A stretch of 64,000 bases of DNA, taken from assembly GCF_010501075.1 (NCBI RefSeq), contig NZ_QVMN01000004.1, positions 62,001 to 126,000 of the forward strand, written 5' to 3'. This DNA is from Dysgonomonas sp. 25. Lineage in GTDB: Bacteria; Bacteroidota; Bacteroidia; Bacteroidales; Dysgonomonadaceae. The translations under genes were made by a program, and so were the position numbers. Positions 9,620 to 18,400 of the stretch are shown piece after piece (position 1 is the stretch's first letter; every line of letters begins with the position of its first letter). The notes under the pieces are model-generated. The model did not search any database, had not been told where the DNA came from, and saw only the letters and a list, made by a program, of their open reading frames with translations.

Positions 9620-9659
9620 TTTAACCGAAACGTAACATTAGCGTAATACCCCTGTCACA
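9620..9659. promoter_or_regulatory. Candidate Pho box upstream of pstS
   Basis: Four 7-bp units start exactly 11 bp apart: 9620 (TTTAACC), 9631 (CGTAACA), 9642 and 9653 (TGTCACA). The last resembles the Escherichia coli PhoB half-site CTGTCAT. A near-consensus -7 box TAATATTG lies at 9669-9676, 20 bp after the third unit. Shared spacing with 8414 and 41038 supports a common regulator. Confidence 0.6.
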
Positions 9660-9706
9660 ATACTTGAATAATATTGTATTAGAATTTTTAAAATAGATAC
9701 AACATT

Positions 9707-10744
9707 ATGAAAAAAGTATTGTTTTTTTCTTTTATCATTGCCCTCATCTTCACATCATGTGGCAATCAGTCTTCGAAATTATCAGGAGCAGGAGCGACTT
9801 TTCCCGCACCATTCTATAATATCGTATTCAAAGATTTTGCTAAACATTCGGGAGTAAATGTAACCTATGGTGCTATCGGTAGTGGTGGCGGAATCCGTAG
9901 CCTGAAAGATAAAACAGCCGATTTCGGCGCGACGGATGTATTTCTGTCGGATGCGGAACTGGAAGAATTTGGTTCGGACATAATTCACGTGCCTACCGCT
10001 CTCGGTGCGGTGGTGCTATCCTATAATCTGAACGGAGTAAAAGACCTGAAATTGAATGCAAAGGTCGTTTCGGAAATATACAGGGGAGAGATAACAAAAT
10101 GGAACGATGAACGTATAAAGGAAATCAATCCGGGCGTTAATTTGCCCGACAAAGCCATTACCCCTGTCTACCGTTCGGATGGTAGCGGAACGACCTATGT
10201 TTTCTCTGACTACATGTTCAAAGCCGATGCTGCATGGAAAGATGCCATAGGCAAAGGGAAATCATTGAACTTCCCTGCCGGTATTGCAGCTAAAGGTAAC
10301 CCGGGTGTTGCCGGAGTAATAGCCGAGACAGACGGTTCGATAGGTTATATCGGTTCTGAATATGCATTGGCTTTGGCTATTCCGGCTGCACAGATGCAAA
10401 ACAGCTCGGGCAACTATATCGTTGCGGATGATAAGAGTATTTCGGCTGCCGCTAATGTGGACATGCCCGATGACACCCGTCTGATGATTACCAATTCGTC
10501 TAACCCTGAAGCCTATCCGATTAGCACTTTCACATGGGTTATCGTTTACAAGGAGCAGTCTTATAACGGGCGTACGGTAGAACAGGTACAGAATCTGGCA
10601 AACCTGCTTAATTATATGACAGGCGAAGAGGGACAGCGTGTGGCGGTGAAGACGCATTATGCCGCATTATCCGGTACAGCCCTTGAGAAAACAAAAGCAG
10701 CGATTAAAGCAATAACATTCGACGGACAAGCAGTCTTGAAATAA
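9707..10744 (+). CDS. pstS: Phosphate ABC transporter substrate-binding lipoprotein PstS
   Basis: Binds inorganic phosphate outside the inner membrane and delivers it to PstCA. 345 residues with a lipobox FTSC (cysteine 18). Family motifs include SGAGATFPAPFY near the mature N-terminus, GSGGGIRSLKDKTADFGATD, and the phosphate-binding SDGSGTTYVFSDY. Length is typical. The stop codon overlaps the pstC start by one base, so the two are translationally coupled. Candidate Pho box repeats lie about 50-90 bp upstream. Confidence 0.96.
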   Translation: MKKVLFFSFIIALIFTSCGNQSSKLSGAGATFPAPFYNIVFKDFAKHSGVNVTYGAIGSGGGIRSLKDKTADFGATDVFLSDAELEEFGSDIIHVPTALGAVVLSYNLNGVKDLKLNAKVVSEIYRGEITKWNDERIKEINPGVNLPDKAITPVYRSDGSGTTYVFSDYMFKADAAWKDAIGKGKSLNFPAGIAAKGNPGVAGVIAETDGSIGYIGSEYALALAIPAAQMQNSSGNYIVADDKSISAAANVDMPDDTRLMITNSSNPEAYPISTFTWVIVYKEQSYNGRTVEQVQNLANLLNYMTGEEGQRVAVKTHYAALSGTALEKTKAAIKAITFDGQAVLK

Positions 10745-11592
10745 TGAAAGATAAACTATTCAAAGGCGTTCTGTTACTGGCCTCGTGCCTTATCATCCTG
10801 CTCACGGCAGGGATTATATACGGGCTTGTGAGCCAGAGTACAGCAGCCCTTTCGGAATTTGGAATAATCAATTTTATCACTTCGGGAGAATGGGACTCCC
10901 GAAATGATGTTTACGGGGCGCTGCCCTTTATTGCAGGGACGATGCTGACAGCGATATTAGCCCTGCTGTTTTGTATCCCATTCTCCCTATCGGTAGCCTT
11001 GTTCAATGGAGAATATTTCAGAAAAAAGAAAATTTCGACAATTGTTAGTTCGGTTGTCGATTTGTTGGCAGGTATCCCCTCCATTGTCTATGGTTTGTGG
11101 GGATTCTATGTCCTGCGCCCGGTAATTGTAGATTTAGGAATTAACGATCAGGGATTCGGCATATTGCTGGCTTCCATCATTCTGGCTATTATGATAATCC
11201 CCTATGCCTCCTCACTCAGTACCGAGTTTATTTCGATGGTGCCCAACGATTTGAAAGAAGGAGCATATAGCTTGGGAGCAACCAATCAGGAAGTAATCCG
11301 AACCATTAGCCTACCCGTTGCCGGTTCGGGTATCTTCGCCGCTTATATCCTTGCCTTTGGACGTGCCTTAGGCGAAACGATGGCCGTCACGATGCTTATC
11401 GGTAATACCAATAATATCCCACTGGGGTTGGGTGATACGGGTAATACGATGGCGAGTATTATTGCTAACCAGTTTGGCGAGGCAAGCGGATTGAAACTGA
11501 GTTCATTGATGGCTATCGGGTTGTTGTTGTTCCTCATAACGGCATCTATCAACTTCGTAGCCAAGTATATAATGAAAGTCATAAATAGATAG
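10744..11592 (+). CDS. pstC: Phosphate ABC transporter permease PstC
   Basis: Inner-membrane permease half of the Pst importer. 282 residues with about six membrane segments. The binding-protein-dependent transport domain covers about residues 60-275. The cytoplasmic EAA-type loop reads LKEGAYSLGATNQEVIRTIS, followed by GRALGETMAVTMLIGN, characteristic of PstC/PstA. The start overlaps the pstS stop by one base. The spacer to pstA is unusually long for this operon (96 bp) and holds an octamer repeat array. Confidence 0.95.
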   Translation: MKDKLFKGVLLLASCLIILLTAGIIYGLVSQSTAALSEFGIINFITSGEWDSRNDVYGALPFIAGTMLTAILALLFCIPFSLSVALFNGEYFRKKKISTIVSSVVDLLAGIPSIVYGLWGFYVLRPVIVDLGINDQGFGILLASIILAIMIIPYASSLSTEFISMVPNDLKEGAYSLGATNQEVIRTISLPVAGSGIFAAYILAFGRALGETMAVTMLIGNTNNIPLGLGDTGNTMASIIANQFGEASGLKLSSLMAIGLLLFLITASINFVAKYIMKVINR

Positions 11593-11640
11593 TTACAAGT
11601 TACTTCGCCCTGCGGGCAGTTACAAGTGTACGAGTAGGGC
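11591..11640. repeat. Octamer-type repeat array in the pstC-pstA spacer
   Basis: Units AGTTACA (11591 and 11618), AGTGTACG and AGTAGGGC (11625-11640) belong to the same AGTnnAC-type family as 9546-9610. A GCCC/GGGC hairpin with a three-base loop (11607-11617) separates the two groups. The array starts on the last bases of pstC. Confidence 0.5.
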
Positions 11641-11688
11641 AGAGCCGTATGCCTGCTTAAAAGGAAAAAAGTTATTGATAAAAAATAT

Positions 11689-12657
11689 ATGAAAAATCCG
11701 ACTATATCCACCTCCTTAGACCTCTCAAAAAAAGAGGAGTCCAGAAATCACTTCCCCCTTGGGGGGAAGCCGGATGGGGGTGGAAAATCAATTTTCTCAA
11801 GCACCCGTTTCCGTTTAGCCAAGAACAATTTGTTCTTCTATATGGTATGCTTCTTTTCGGCCGTAACGATGGTGCCGCTTTTCCTCATTTTGTGGGAACT
11901 GATAAAGAAAGGCTATAAGCAATTTAATCTGAGCTTGTTTACCGAAGTTGCCCCTACGTCTATGGAGGCTATGATAGCCCGCGTGAGCGACAGCCCTATT
12001 CCGGGCGGTATATTGAACGGGATTACAGGTACATTGCTTATTCTGGCAGCCGCTATCCTGATAGCCGTTCCTGTGGGGATTATGACAGGTATCTATTTGG
12101 CAGAAAATCCGAAGAAACGCTTGGCGGGATTTGTCCGCAATCTGGCTGACCTGTTGCAGGGAATACCGTCTATCGTAATCGGGGTTATCGTATATGTCTG
12201 GGTAGTGATGCCGATGCATACCTATTCGGCATTGGCAGGTAGTGTTGCGTTGGCGATAATGATGCTGCCGATGATTATCCGTTCGACCGAGGAAAGCCTG
12301 AAAATGCTCCCTGCATCGCTCAAAGAAGCAGGCTTAGCATTAGGAGGCTCTTACACATCGGTTGTGTTGCGCATACTCGTACCATCAGCCTTCGGAGGGT
12401 TGTTTACCGGCTCGTTGCTCGCTATCTCGCGTGTGATGGGCGAAACAGCGCCGCTGCTGGTTACGGTTCTGGGCGCATCCATCGTTACATGGGATATAAC
12501 ACACCCGACGAGCGCTATATCGTTGCTCATCTGGGAGTTCTATAACGATCCTAATCTGGCAGACCTTGTGTGGTCGTCGTCATTACTATTATTATTAATT
12601 GTACTCGGAATAAATATTCTGGCTAAAAGCATTGCTAAAAAATGGAAAATTCAGTAA
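11689..12657 (+). CDS. pstA: Phosphate ABC transporter permease PstA with repeat-derived N-terminal extension
   Basis: Second inner-membrane permease of the Pst importer, 322 residues with about six membrane segments starting near residue 47. The EAA-type loop is [19 protein letters not shown], followed by [14 protein letters not shown]. It overlaps pstB by 16 bp. Odd feature: residues about 7-32 (proline-, glycine- and lysine-rich, e.g. [13 protein letters not shown]) are encoded by a G/C-rich palindromic repeat (11708-11783) that looks like an intergenic element, so this segment is probably not conserved in other PstA proteins. ATG 11689 is used because the frame downstream offers no equally good start before the first helix. 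Confidence 0.93.
   Translation: MKNPTISTSLDLSKKEESRNHFPLGGKPDGGGKSIFSSTRFRLAKNNLFFYMVCFFSAVTMVPLFLILWELIKKGYKQFNLSLFTEVAPTSMEAMIARVSDSPIPGGILNGITGTLLILAAAILIAVPVGIMTGIYLAENPKKRLAGFVRNLADLLQGIPSIVIGVIVYVWVVMPMHTYSALAGSVALAIMMLPMIIRSTEESLKMLPASLKEAGLALGGSYTSVVLRILVPSAFGGLFTGSLLAISRVMGETAPLLVTVLGASIVTWDITHPTSAISLLIWEFYNDPNLADLVWSSSLLLLLIVLGINILAKSIAKKWKIQ
11708..11783. repeat. Palindromic REP-like element inside pstA
   Basis: A 76-bp unit bounded by CCACCTCC (11708) and its imperfect complement GGGGGTGG (ending 11783). It contains two hairpins: CCTCT/AGAGG around an A-tract, and CTTCCCCC/GGGGGGAAG with a two-base loop. The strand asymmetry and palindromes are typical of dispersed intergenic repeats, not of coding sequence. 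Confidence 0.6.
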
Positions 12658-13415
12658 ACAATTATATTCTCGAACTGAGAGACGTTTCGGTAGCCTATTC
12701 GCCCGAAAAACTGGCTGTAGCGCATGTGAATGCAGGCTTCGACGCAAACACGGTGACAGCTATTATGGGGCCGTCGGGCTGCGGGAAGAGTACCCTGCTG
12801 CGTGCGATAAACCGTATGCACGAGCTTTATCCCGAAATAAAAACGACGGGTGAGATTCTCCTCAAGGGGGAGAATATTTTCCACATGAATCCGATGAAAG
12901 TCCGCCGCTTGGCAGGAATGGTCTTTCAGCGTCCGAATCCTTTCCCTACAATGAGTATTTACGATAATGTGATTGCAGGCTATAAACTGAACGGAATCAA
13001 GCTCAGCAAACCGGAGCGCGACGAGGTCGTCGAAAAAAGCCTGCGCAGCGTAGCGCTTTGGGACGAGGTGAAAGATTCGGTCAATAAAAAAGGGACTTTC
13101 CTTTCGGGCGGGCAGCAACAGCGCTTGTGTATTGCCCGTGCTATCGCCCTCAAACCGGAAGTTATATTAATGGACGAACCGACATCGGCACTCGATCCTA
13201 TTTCGACCAACCGTATCGAGGAACTGATTCTGGAACTAAAAGAGCATTATACGATAATTATCGTTACGCACAATATGTCGCAGGCGGCGCGTATCTCGGA
13301 TAAGTCGATGTTTATGTATCTGGGCGAGCTGGTCGAGTATGGTTCGACTAAGCAGATGTTTACCAAGCCGAAACATAAGCGTACAGAAGATTACCTGACA
13401 GGGGTATTCGGATAA
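12642..13415 (+). CDS. pstB: Phosphate ABC transporter ATP-binding protein PstB
   Basis: Cytoplasmic ATPase that powers phosphate import through PstCA. 257 residues. Walker [10 protein letters not shown] at residues 43-51, Q-loop near [12 protein letters not shown] signature LSGGQQQR at 154-161, Walker [14 protein letters not shown] near 173-185, and a switch histidine in [22 protein letters not shown] and SALDPIST are specific to PstB. Length is normal, and the start lies inside the end of pstA (16-bp overlap). Confidence 0.97.
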   Translation: MENSVNNYILELRDVSVAYSPEKLAVAHVNAGFDANTVTAIMGPSGCGKSTLLRAINRMHELYPEIKTTGEILLKGENIFHMNPMKVRRLAGMVFQRPNPFPTMSIYDNVIAGYKLNGIKLSKPERDEVVEKSLRSVALWDEVKDSVNKKGTFLSGGQQQRLCIARAIALKPEVILMDEPTSALDPISTNRIEELILELKEHYTIIIVTHNMSQAARISDKSMFMYLGELVEYGSTKQMFTKPKHKRTEDYLTGVFG

Positions 13416-13416
13416 A

Positions 13417-13503
13417 GCTGTTAGCTAATAGCCGGTAGCTATTAGGATATGAAGATTATAAACAAACTGCTATTGGCTAAAAGCTAATGGCTAAAAGCTA
13501 AAA
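13417..13503. repeat. Two arrays of degenerate 7-bp repeats between pstB and phoU
   Basis: 13417-13444 holds four tandem heptamers of the type GCTAWTR (e.g. GCTGTTA, GCTAATA). 13469-13503 holds five more (e.g. GCTATTG, GCTAAAA). Since TTAGCTAA is self-complementary, the two arrays can pair with each other or fold internally. The array fills nearly the whole 92-bp spacer. Similar heptamers recur at 36965 and 37381. Confidence 0.65.
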
Positions 13504-13507
13504 AAAT

Positions 13508-14185
13508 ATGACCATCAATATGAAAAATAAGCAGTTGCAGATACTGCTGAATGATTTTGAACTACTGTCGAAAACAACTTTGCTGCAACTGCAAATTGTG
13601 ACAAAGTTGTTGCAGGACAACAAAATAGATGCTTTGATTGCGGAAGCGGAACAGAATGAAATCATTATCGACCGCCTCGAAGTGAAGATACGCGAGGAGA
13701 TTGTATTTGCTATCTTCCAGTTCACGCCGAAAGCTGCCGATCTGCGTAAAATAATTACCTATCAGGATATTACCTCCAATCTGGAGCGGGTAGGGGATAT
13801 GCTGCTCAATATTATTCACTTCCTGAAAGATATGGAGTTGAAAGACAAGGATTTTTCCGAAATAGCCAAAATGATAGATAAGATGCTGGGCTATGTGAGC
13901 GAAATGTTGCGCAATGCGATATTCTCTTTCGGCAACGAAGATCCGAATGTAGCCTATGAGATAATCAAAGAAGATGATAAAGTAGACCAGCTATTCTGGA
14001 AAATTAAAATATCTTTACAGCAGACATTTGCCAATAAGCAATTGTCCGAAGAGAAGATTCAGAATATAATCAACTTCGACAGCATATCGCACAACCTCGA
14101 GCGTATCGGAGACAGCGCAACCAACATCGCCGAGGCGACGATATACCTGACCGAAGGCAAAGATATCAGACATGGCAACAAATAA
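13508..14185 (+). CDS. phoU: Phosphate-specific transport accessory protein PhoU
   Basis: Cytoplasmic negative regulator that links the Pst transporter to the PhoR/PhoB system. 225 residues, all-helical, with two PhoU repeats; the conserved SNLERVGDMLLNI (about residue 90) and SHNLERIGDSATNIAEA (about residue 196) are the paired metal-binding motifs. An internal ATG four codons later is an alternative start. The 3' end overlaps the response-regulator gene by 14 bp, implying coupled translation. Confidence 0.94.
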   Translation: MTINMKNKQLQILLNDFELLSKTTLLQLQIVTKLLQDNKIDALIAEAEQNEIIIDRLEVKIREEIVFAIFQFTPKAADLRKIITYQDITSNLERVGDMLLNIIHFLKDMELKDKDFSEIAKMIDKMLGYVSEMLRNAIFSFGNEDPNVAYEIIKEDDKVDQLFWKIKISLQQTFANKQLSEEKIQNIINFDSISHNLERIGDSATNIAEATIYLTEGKDIRHGNK

Positions 14186-14870
14186 GGAACAACCCCTCTC
14201 TATTCTGGTAGTAGACGACGAACCGGATATTCGCGAAATCCTGCAATTCAACCTCGAAAATGAAGGCTATCAGGTCGATTCGGCCGATTCGGCGGAAGCT
14301 GCTGCAACAATATTGTCCGGCAAGCATCGGCTCATCCTGCTGGATGTGATGATGGGAGGCATATCGGGCTTCAAATTTGCCGATCAATTGAGAAAAGCGG
14401 GGAATAATATTCCGATTATTTTTCTCACGGCAAAAGATACCGAGAACGATATGCTGACGGGCTTTTCTATCGGAGGGGACGATTATATTTCCAAACCGTT
14501 CTCTATCAAAGAAGTTATTGCCCGAGTAAAGAATATACTGAAACGGATGGCCGTTCCCGTGGATAAGCCTGCGAAGAAAATAATCGAAATAGGCGAACTG
14601 AAAATAGATCTGGAGTCAAAAACCGTATTACTTGATAGTCAACCGATAGAATTGACTAAAACAGAATTCAATATTCTGGAACTGTTGGTGCAGAACGAAG
14701 GGAAATTATACTCCCGCAGCGATATACTCGATAAGGCGTGGAAGAACGACGGCATCGTTCTCGAACGTACGGTGGATGTACACATCACCCGTTTGCGCCG
14801 CAAGCTCGGACACTTTGGCGATTATATCATTAACCGCACGGGCTATGGTTACACATTCAGCCCGCAATAG
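14172..14870 (+). CDS. phoB: OmpR/PhoB-family response regulator, probable PhoB
   Basis: Two-component DNA-binding regulator expected to activate the phosphate-starvation genes. 232 residues: receiver domain about 10-125 with acidic pair DDE and phospho-acceptor Asp58 in LILLDVMMG, conserved Thr/Lys in FLTAKD and YISKPFS, then a winged-helix effector about 140-230 (LTKTEFNILELLV, RTVDVHITRLRRKLG). It overlaps phoU by 14 bp, which favours the PhoB assignment over other OmpR-family members. The matching kinase gene at 15872 is separated from it by a broken transporter gene on the other strand. Confidence 0.9.
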   Translation: MATNKEQPLSILVVDDEPDIREILQFNLENEGYQVDSADSAEAAATILSGKHRLILLDVMMGGISGFKFADQLRKAGNNIPIIFLTAKDTENDMLTGFSIGGDDYISKPFSIKEVIARVKNILKRMAVPVDKPAKKIIEIGELKIDLESKTVLLDSQPIELTKTEFNILELLVQNEGKLYSRSDILDKAWKNDGIVLERTVDVHITRLRRKLGHFGDYIINRTGYGYTFSPQ

Positions 14871-14886
14871 CAATACGGGGGAAAAC

Positions 14887-15797
14887 CTAACGGGGTTTCG
14901 TCGTTTTGATATTGGTAGCTATCACGGCCACGAGGATGAGGGCGACGCCCAACCATCGGATGATGTCTACCTGTTCGTGTAAGATAAAGGCAGAAGACAT
15001 GGTAGCGACCGGCAATTCAGCTGCACTGAGGATAGCCCCTATGGATACGCCTACACGCGGCATCCCCATCGAAAAGAGTAACGGAGGGACGACCATACCC
15101 AACAGGGCAAGGCTCAATCCCCACATATATAGTCCGCCGAGGAGTACACCGTTGAAAAAGAACAGTGGCGGAAATATGATGAAGGTGATGGCGCATGCTC
15201 CTGTAACCATCAAAGCGCTCTTTTTCAGGACAGGCAGGTCATTGCCGACGCGTCCGCTCGAGATGACGAAGATGGCATAGCAGGTAGCGGCAATAAGCCC
15301 GAAGATGATGCCTTTCAGGTTGATAACGATGGTTGTGCTGAATACTCCGGCGGCCAGAAATGTGCCGGATAAGACGACAACCAATAGCAAGAGCTGCTTG
15401 CGGCTCGGTTTCTTCTTGAAAACGATAGCTTCGATCAGCATGCTTATCCAGATGTACTGCATCAGCAGGATAATAGCTACCGACGCGGGCAGAAGCTTTC
15501 GCATTGATAATAGAATATGCCGACCAAGCCTGTGAACATTCCGGCTAAGCAGACTTTCCACCATTTGGTAGGCGTTTGTTGTCCTTCGGGGGAAGTGTTG
15601 CCGGCTGATTGTTTTTTGAATTTTGTAGAGACAAAATACAATAACCAGAGTGTGAGGAACCCGAAAAACGTTTGCGAGCCTGTTATTTCGCCAAGTGTAT
15701 ATCCATTGGCATATGCAAATTTGACGATTGTGGATAATACCCCGAAACTGCAAGCTCCGAGAAAGACTAATAATCCGCCTTTAAGTTTTTCGTTCAT
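14887..15797 (-). pseudogene. EamA/DMT-family transporter, frameshifted
   Basis: Ten-helix drug/metabolite transporter of the EamA family, read in two frames. The N-terminal part starts at 15797 (MNEKLKGGLLVFLGACSFG) and runs to about VGIFYYQC; near 15507-15515 the frame shifts and continues as KLLPASVAIILLMQYIW to a stop at 14887. Joined, the two parts give a normal length of about 300 residues, so a single missing base explains the break. It may be a real inactivating mutation or a sequencing error. The gene has its own -7 box at 15817-15824 and sits between the phoB and phoR genes in the opposite direction, so it is likely a later insertion there. Confidence 0.8.
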
Positions 15798-15816
15798 ACC
15801 CTCTCTTTTAGTGATG

Positions 15817-15824
15817 CAAAAGTA
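15817..15824 (-). promoter_or_regulatory. -7 promoter element of the EamA gene
   Basis: On the minus strand this reads TACTTTTG, a match to TAnnTTTG, 20 bp before the start codon at 15797. Confidence 0.5.
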
Positions 15825-15871
15825 TATTTTATTTTTGAATTGATTTAATATAATCGAAAATATAGCTATAA

Positions 15872-17599
15872 ATGAAACTGACTTATAAAAAACGCATATT
15901 CTTCTGTTTCGTTATCATCTTCGCTGTCTTTGCGGCATGTATAATCTTTGTAGAGCAGAAGGAAGAAAAAAGATACCGCACCGAGGCACTCGAGACAAAA
16001 CTCGATGGTTATGCCGATGTGATACATGGCTATATAGTGTCTAATAGCCTTAATGATAGTTCTATGCATCGTCTTGGTGCTCTGATTTCTATCCTGCCCG
16101 AAGAGATACGCGTGACGGTGATAGAGCCCGATGGGACGGTAGATTACGACAAACAGGTGCAAGATGTCAGCCAACTCGATAATCACTTAGACAGACCCGA
16201 GATATTGCAGGCTCAATATAAAAAGCAGGGAAGCCACATCCGCCTGTCGACCTCTACGCAGCGTAAGTATCTTTACTATGCTAAGAGCTATCCCGACGGT
16301 TTTGTACGTGTAGCCTTGCCCTATGATATACAGACGAAAAACCTGCTGAAGGCGGACAATATGTTTATTTACATTGTGGTGGCGCTGTTTATATGCGTAT
16401 TGATTCTGTTGAATTATGTCGCAGGACGATTCAGCCAGTCGATCACCCGGTTGAAGGATCTGGTGTCGCTTGCCAAGAACGACAAGCCGCTGCAAAAGAA
16501 TATAACCTTCCCCGATGACGAATTGGGCGAGATAGGCGGAGAGCTTACCAAACTTATCGACCAGAAGGAGAAAAACAAACAGGCATTGATGGTGGAGCGC
16601 GAGAAACTGATACGTCATTTCCGTTTTTCGGAAGAAGGCTTTGCCATATTCAATGCCGATCAGAAGCAGATATATTTCAATACCCATTTTATTCAGTATG
16701 TGAATATGATTATGGATAGGCCGGTATTGGATGCTAATGAGGTATTTCGCAGCGAAAAATTCCGCCCGTTGAGAGATTTCCTGGCAGACGAAGCGAAATT
16801 GAAAAATCATTTCTCTTTCCAGCTGAATGCCAACGGAAAAGCATTTGTGATACGGACTATTATCTACGAGGACAAAAGCTTCGAAATCGCCATCAAGGAT
16901 ATTACCCAAGCCGAGAAAACGCGCCTTATCAAGCAGGAAATGACCAATAATATTGCGCACGAATTGCGCACGCCGGTAACGAGCCTGCGCGGTTTCCTCG
17001 AAACGCTGAACGCAAACCACTTGCCCGAAGAAAAGCGTAAGCAGTTTATCGATAAGGCGTATATGCAATCTATCCGTTTGTCGAATCTGATTGAGGATGT
17101 GAGCTTGTTGAGCAAGATAGAGGAATCGTCGTCCCGCTTTACATTCGAGAAGATTAATCTTCTGCAATTGATAAACGAGGTCAGGATAGACTTGTCCGAC
17201 AAGTTGTTACAGAATAACGTGGCGTTGGCGATTGCCGTTCCCGGTGATTTGTCGATAAATGGTAACTATACATTGTTGTATTCCATCTTCCGTAATCTGA
17301 TCGACAACTCGTTGGCGTATGGTGGTGCGGGAACAGAGATACACATCGCCAATTATATGCAGGACGAGAAGTTCGTGTATTTTTCCTATTACGATACGGG
17401 GAAAGGGGTGAACGAAGAACATTTAAACCGCTTGTTCGAACGCTTCTATCGGGTGAACGAAGGCCGTACGCGCGAAACGGGAGGTTCGGGATTGGGCTTG
17501 TCCATTGTCCGCAATGCCGTGACGATGCACAAAGGCGAAATTCAGGTGAAAAACCGTCCCGGAGCGGGATTGGAGTTCCTGTTCACATTGAAAAAATAG
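15872..17599 (+). CDS. phoR: Sensor histidine kinase, probable PhoR
   Basis: Membrane histidine kinase, 575 residues. First membrane helix about 8-26, extracytoplasmic sensor about 27-160, second helix about 166-186, HAMP-like linker, a PAS-like segment about 245-345, then the DHp domain with phospho-acceptor His363 in NNIAHELRTPV, and the ATPase domain with N-box FRNLIDNSLAYG, G1 box YDTGKGV, F-box LFERFYRV and G2 box GGSGLGLSIV. All catalytic boxes are intact. The PAS plus HisKA layout and the nearby phoB/phoU genes support PhoR, although a broken transporter gene lies in between. Confidence 0.88.
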   Translation: MKLTYKKRIFFCFVIIFAVFAACIIFVEQKEEKRYRTEALETKLDGYADVIHGYIVSNSLNDSSMHRLGALISILPEEIRVTVIEPDGTVDYDKQVQDVSQLDNHLDRPEILQAQYKKQGSHIRLSTSTQRKYLYYAKSYPDGFVRVALPYDIQTKNLLKADNMFIYIVVALFICVLILLNYVAGRFSQSITRLKDLVSLAKNDKPLQKNITFPDDELGEIGGELTKLIDQKEKNKQALMVEREKLIRHFRFSEEGFAIFNADQKQIYFNTHFIQYVNMIMDRPVLDANEVFRSEKFRPLRDFLADEAKLKNHFSFQLNANGKAFVIRTIIYEDKSFEIAIKDITQAEKTRLIKQEMTNNIAHELRTPVTSLRGFLETLNANHLPEEKRKQFIDKAYMQSIRLSNLIEDVSLLSKIEESSSRFTFEKINLLQLINEVRIDLSDKLLQNNVALAIAVPGDLSINGNYTLLYSIFRNLIDNSLAYGGAGTEIHIANYMQDEKFVYFSYYDTGKGVNEEHLNRLFERFYRVNEGRTRETGGSGLGLSIVRNAVTMHKGEIQVKNRPGAGLEFLFTLKK

Positions 17600-17701
17600 T
17601 CCGAAATACTTTTTGACAAGCAGCCCGGCTAAACAAAACCGGCAGGAAGAATGTTCAATAGAAACATATCTGTTGATTTAAAAAAAAGAAAGGGCTGAAA
17701 A

Positions 17702-17989
17702 ATGAAAGATTATACGTTGATAGACAACACGGAAGAGAAACAGTACGAGTTTCACATAGATGGTTATCTGGCTAAGATAGAATATATAAAGACCAATAAA
17801 GGAGCGATATATCTCACGCACACCGAAGTGCCCATCCCCCTCGAAGGACGCGGAATAGCTACTCAATTGCTGGAAAAGGTATTGAAAGATATTGAAGCGA
17901 AAGATTTACGGCTTGTGCCGCTCTGTCCTTTTGTTGTCGGTTATTTGCAAAAGAATCCCGATTGGCGTAGGCTGGTAATAAGGAAATAA
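17702..17989 (+). CDS. YjdJ-like small GNAT acetyltransferase
   Basis: 95-residue stand-alone GCN5-like domain of the COG2388/YjdJ type. Features are the beta-strand pair YEFHIDGYLAKIEYI, the TEVPIPLEGRGIATQLLEKVL segment holding the acetyl-CoA pyrophosphate loop (EGRGIA), and the ending CPFVVGYLQKNPDW, all characteristic of the family. The substrate is unknown. It precedes a small iron-sulfur protein gene by 28 bp; the same pairing (yjdJ/yjdI) exists in enterobacteria, which supports a functional link. Confidence 0.85.
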   Translation: MKDYTLIDNTEEKQYEFHIDGYLAKIEYIKTNKGAIYLTHTEVPIPLEGRGIATQLLEKVLKDIEAKDLRLVPLCPFVVGYLQKNPDWRRLVIRK

Positions 17990-18017
17990 TTATTAAGTAG
18001 TCATCAAAAGAGATAAT

Positions 18018-18236
18018 ATGGAAAAGATAAAAGAGTATACCAATGGTGAAATTACCATCATCTGGAATCCCGAGTTGTGCATCCATTCAGGGGTTTGCGT
18101 AAGGGCATTACCTCAGGTCTATAACCCGAAAGAAAGACCTTGGGTGAAACCGGAGAATGCTACAACAGAACAGTTGAAGGTTCAGATAAGTCAATGCCCT
18201 TCGGGAGCATTGAGTTACAAGATGAATAACGAATAA
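18018..18236 (+). CDS. YjdI-like small iron-sulfur (divergent 4Fe-4S) protein
   Basis: 72-residue protein of the Fer4_19 (divergent 4Fe-4S mono-cluster) family. Its three visible cysteines (LCIHSGVCVRALP and QCPSGAL) are in ferredoxin-like spacing, one fewer than a classical four-cysteine site, as in this divergent family. NPKERPWVKPENA is a typical family segment. Probably co-transcribed with the acetyltransferase upstream; the partner redox enzyme is not evident. A terminator follows at 18268. Confidence 0.85.
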   Translation: MEKIKEYTNGEITIIWNPELCIHSGVCVRALPQVYNPKERPWVKPENATTEQLKVQISQCPSGALSYKMNNE

Positions 18237-18267
18237 CACTGATGGAAATCTAAAAAGTATTGCCGGA

Positions 18268-18300
18268 GCCTGTCTGTATTTTTGTTCAGATGGGCTTTTT
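18268..18300 (+). terminator. Rho-independent terminator after the YjdI-like gene
   Basis: GCCTGTCTG (18268-18276) pairs with CAGATGGGC (18287-18295), including wobble pairs, followed by TTTTT. Confidence 0.75.
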
Positions 18301-18369
18301 CTTTTCGGGCGAATGCGTTAAGAATATGCTAAAAATGGGATAACTCCCTGTAGTTAAGAAAAAATCTTG

Positions 18370-18377
18370 TATATTTG
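18370..18377 (+). promoter_or_regulatory. -7 promoter element of the 18401 gene
   Basis: TATATTTG, a perfect TAnnTTTG match, 23 bp before the ATG. Confidence 0.65.
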
Positions 18378-18400
18378 CCGTTGTATTACAAATCATAGAA

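Noticed and set aside
13417-13503. CRISPR array made of the heptamer repeats
   Set aside because: Units are 7 bp, contiguous and without spacers; no cas genes.
16187-17167. 326-residue open frame opposite the histidine kinase
   Set aside because: It lies wholly antisense to a gene with intact kinase boxes and has no recognisable domain or promoter.
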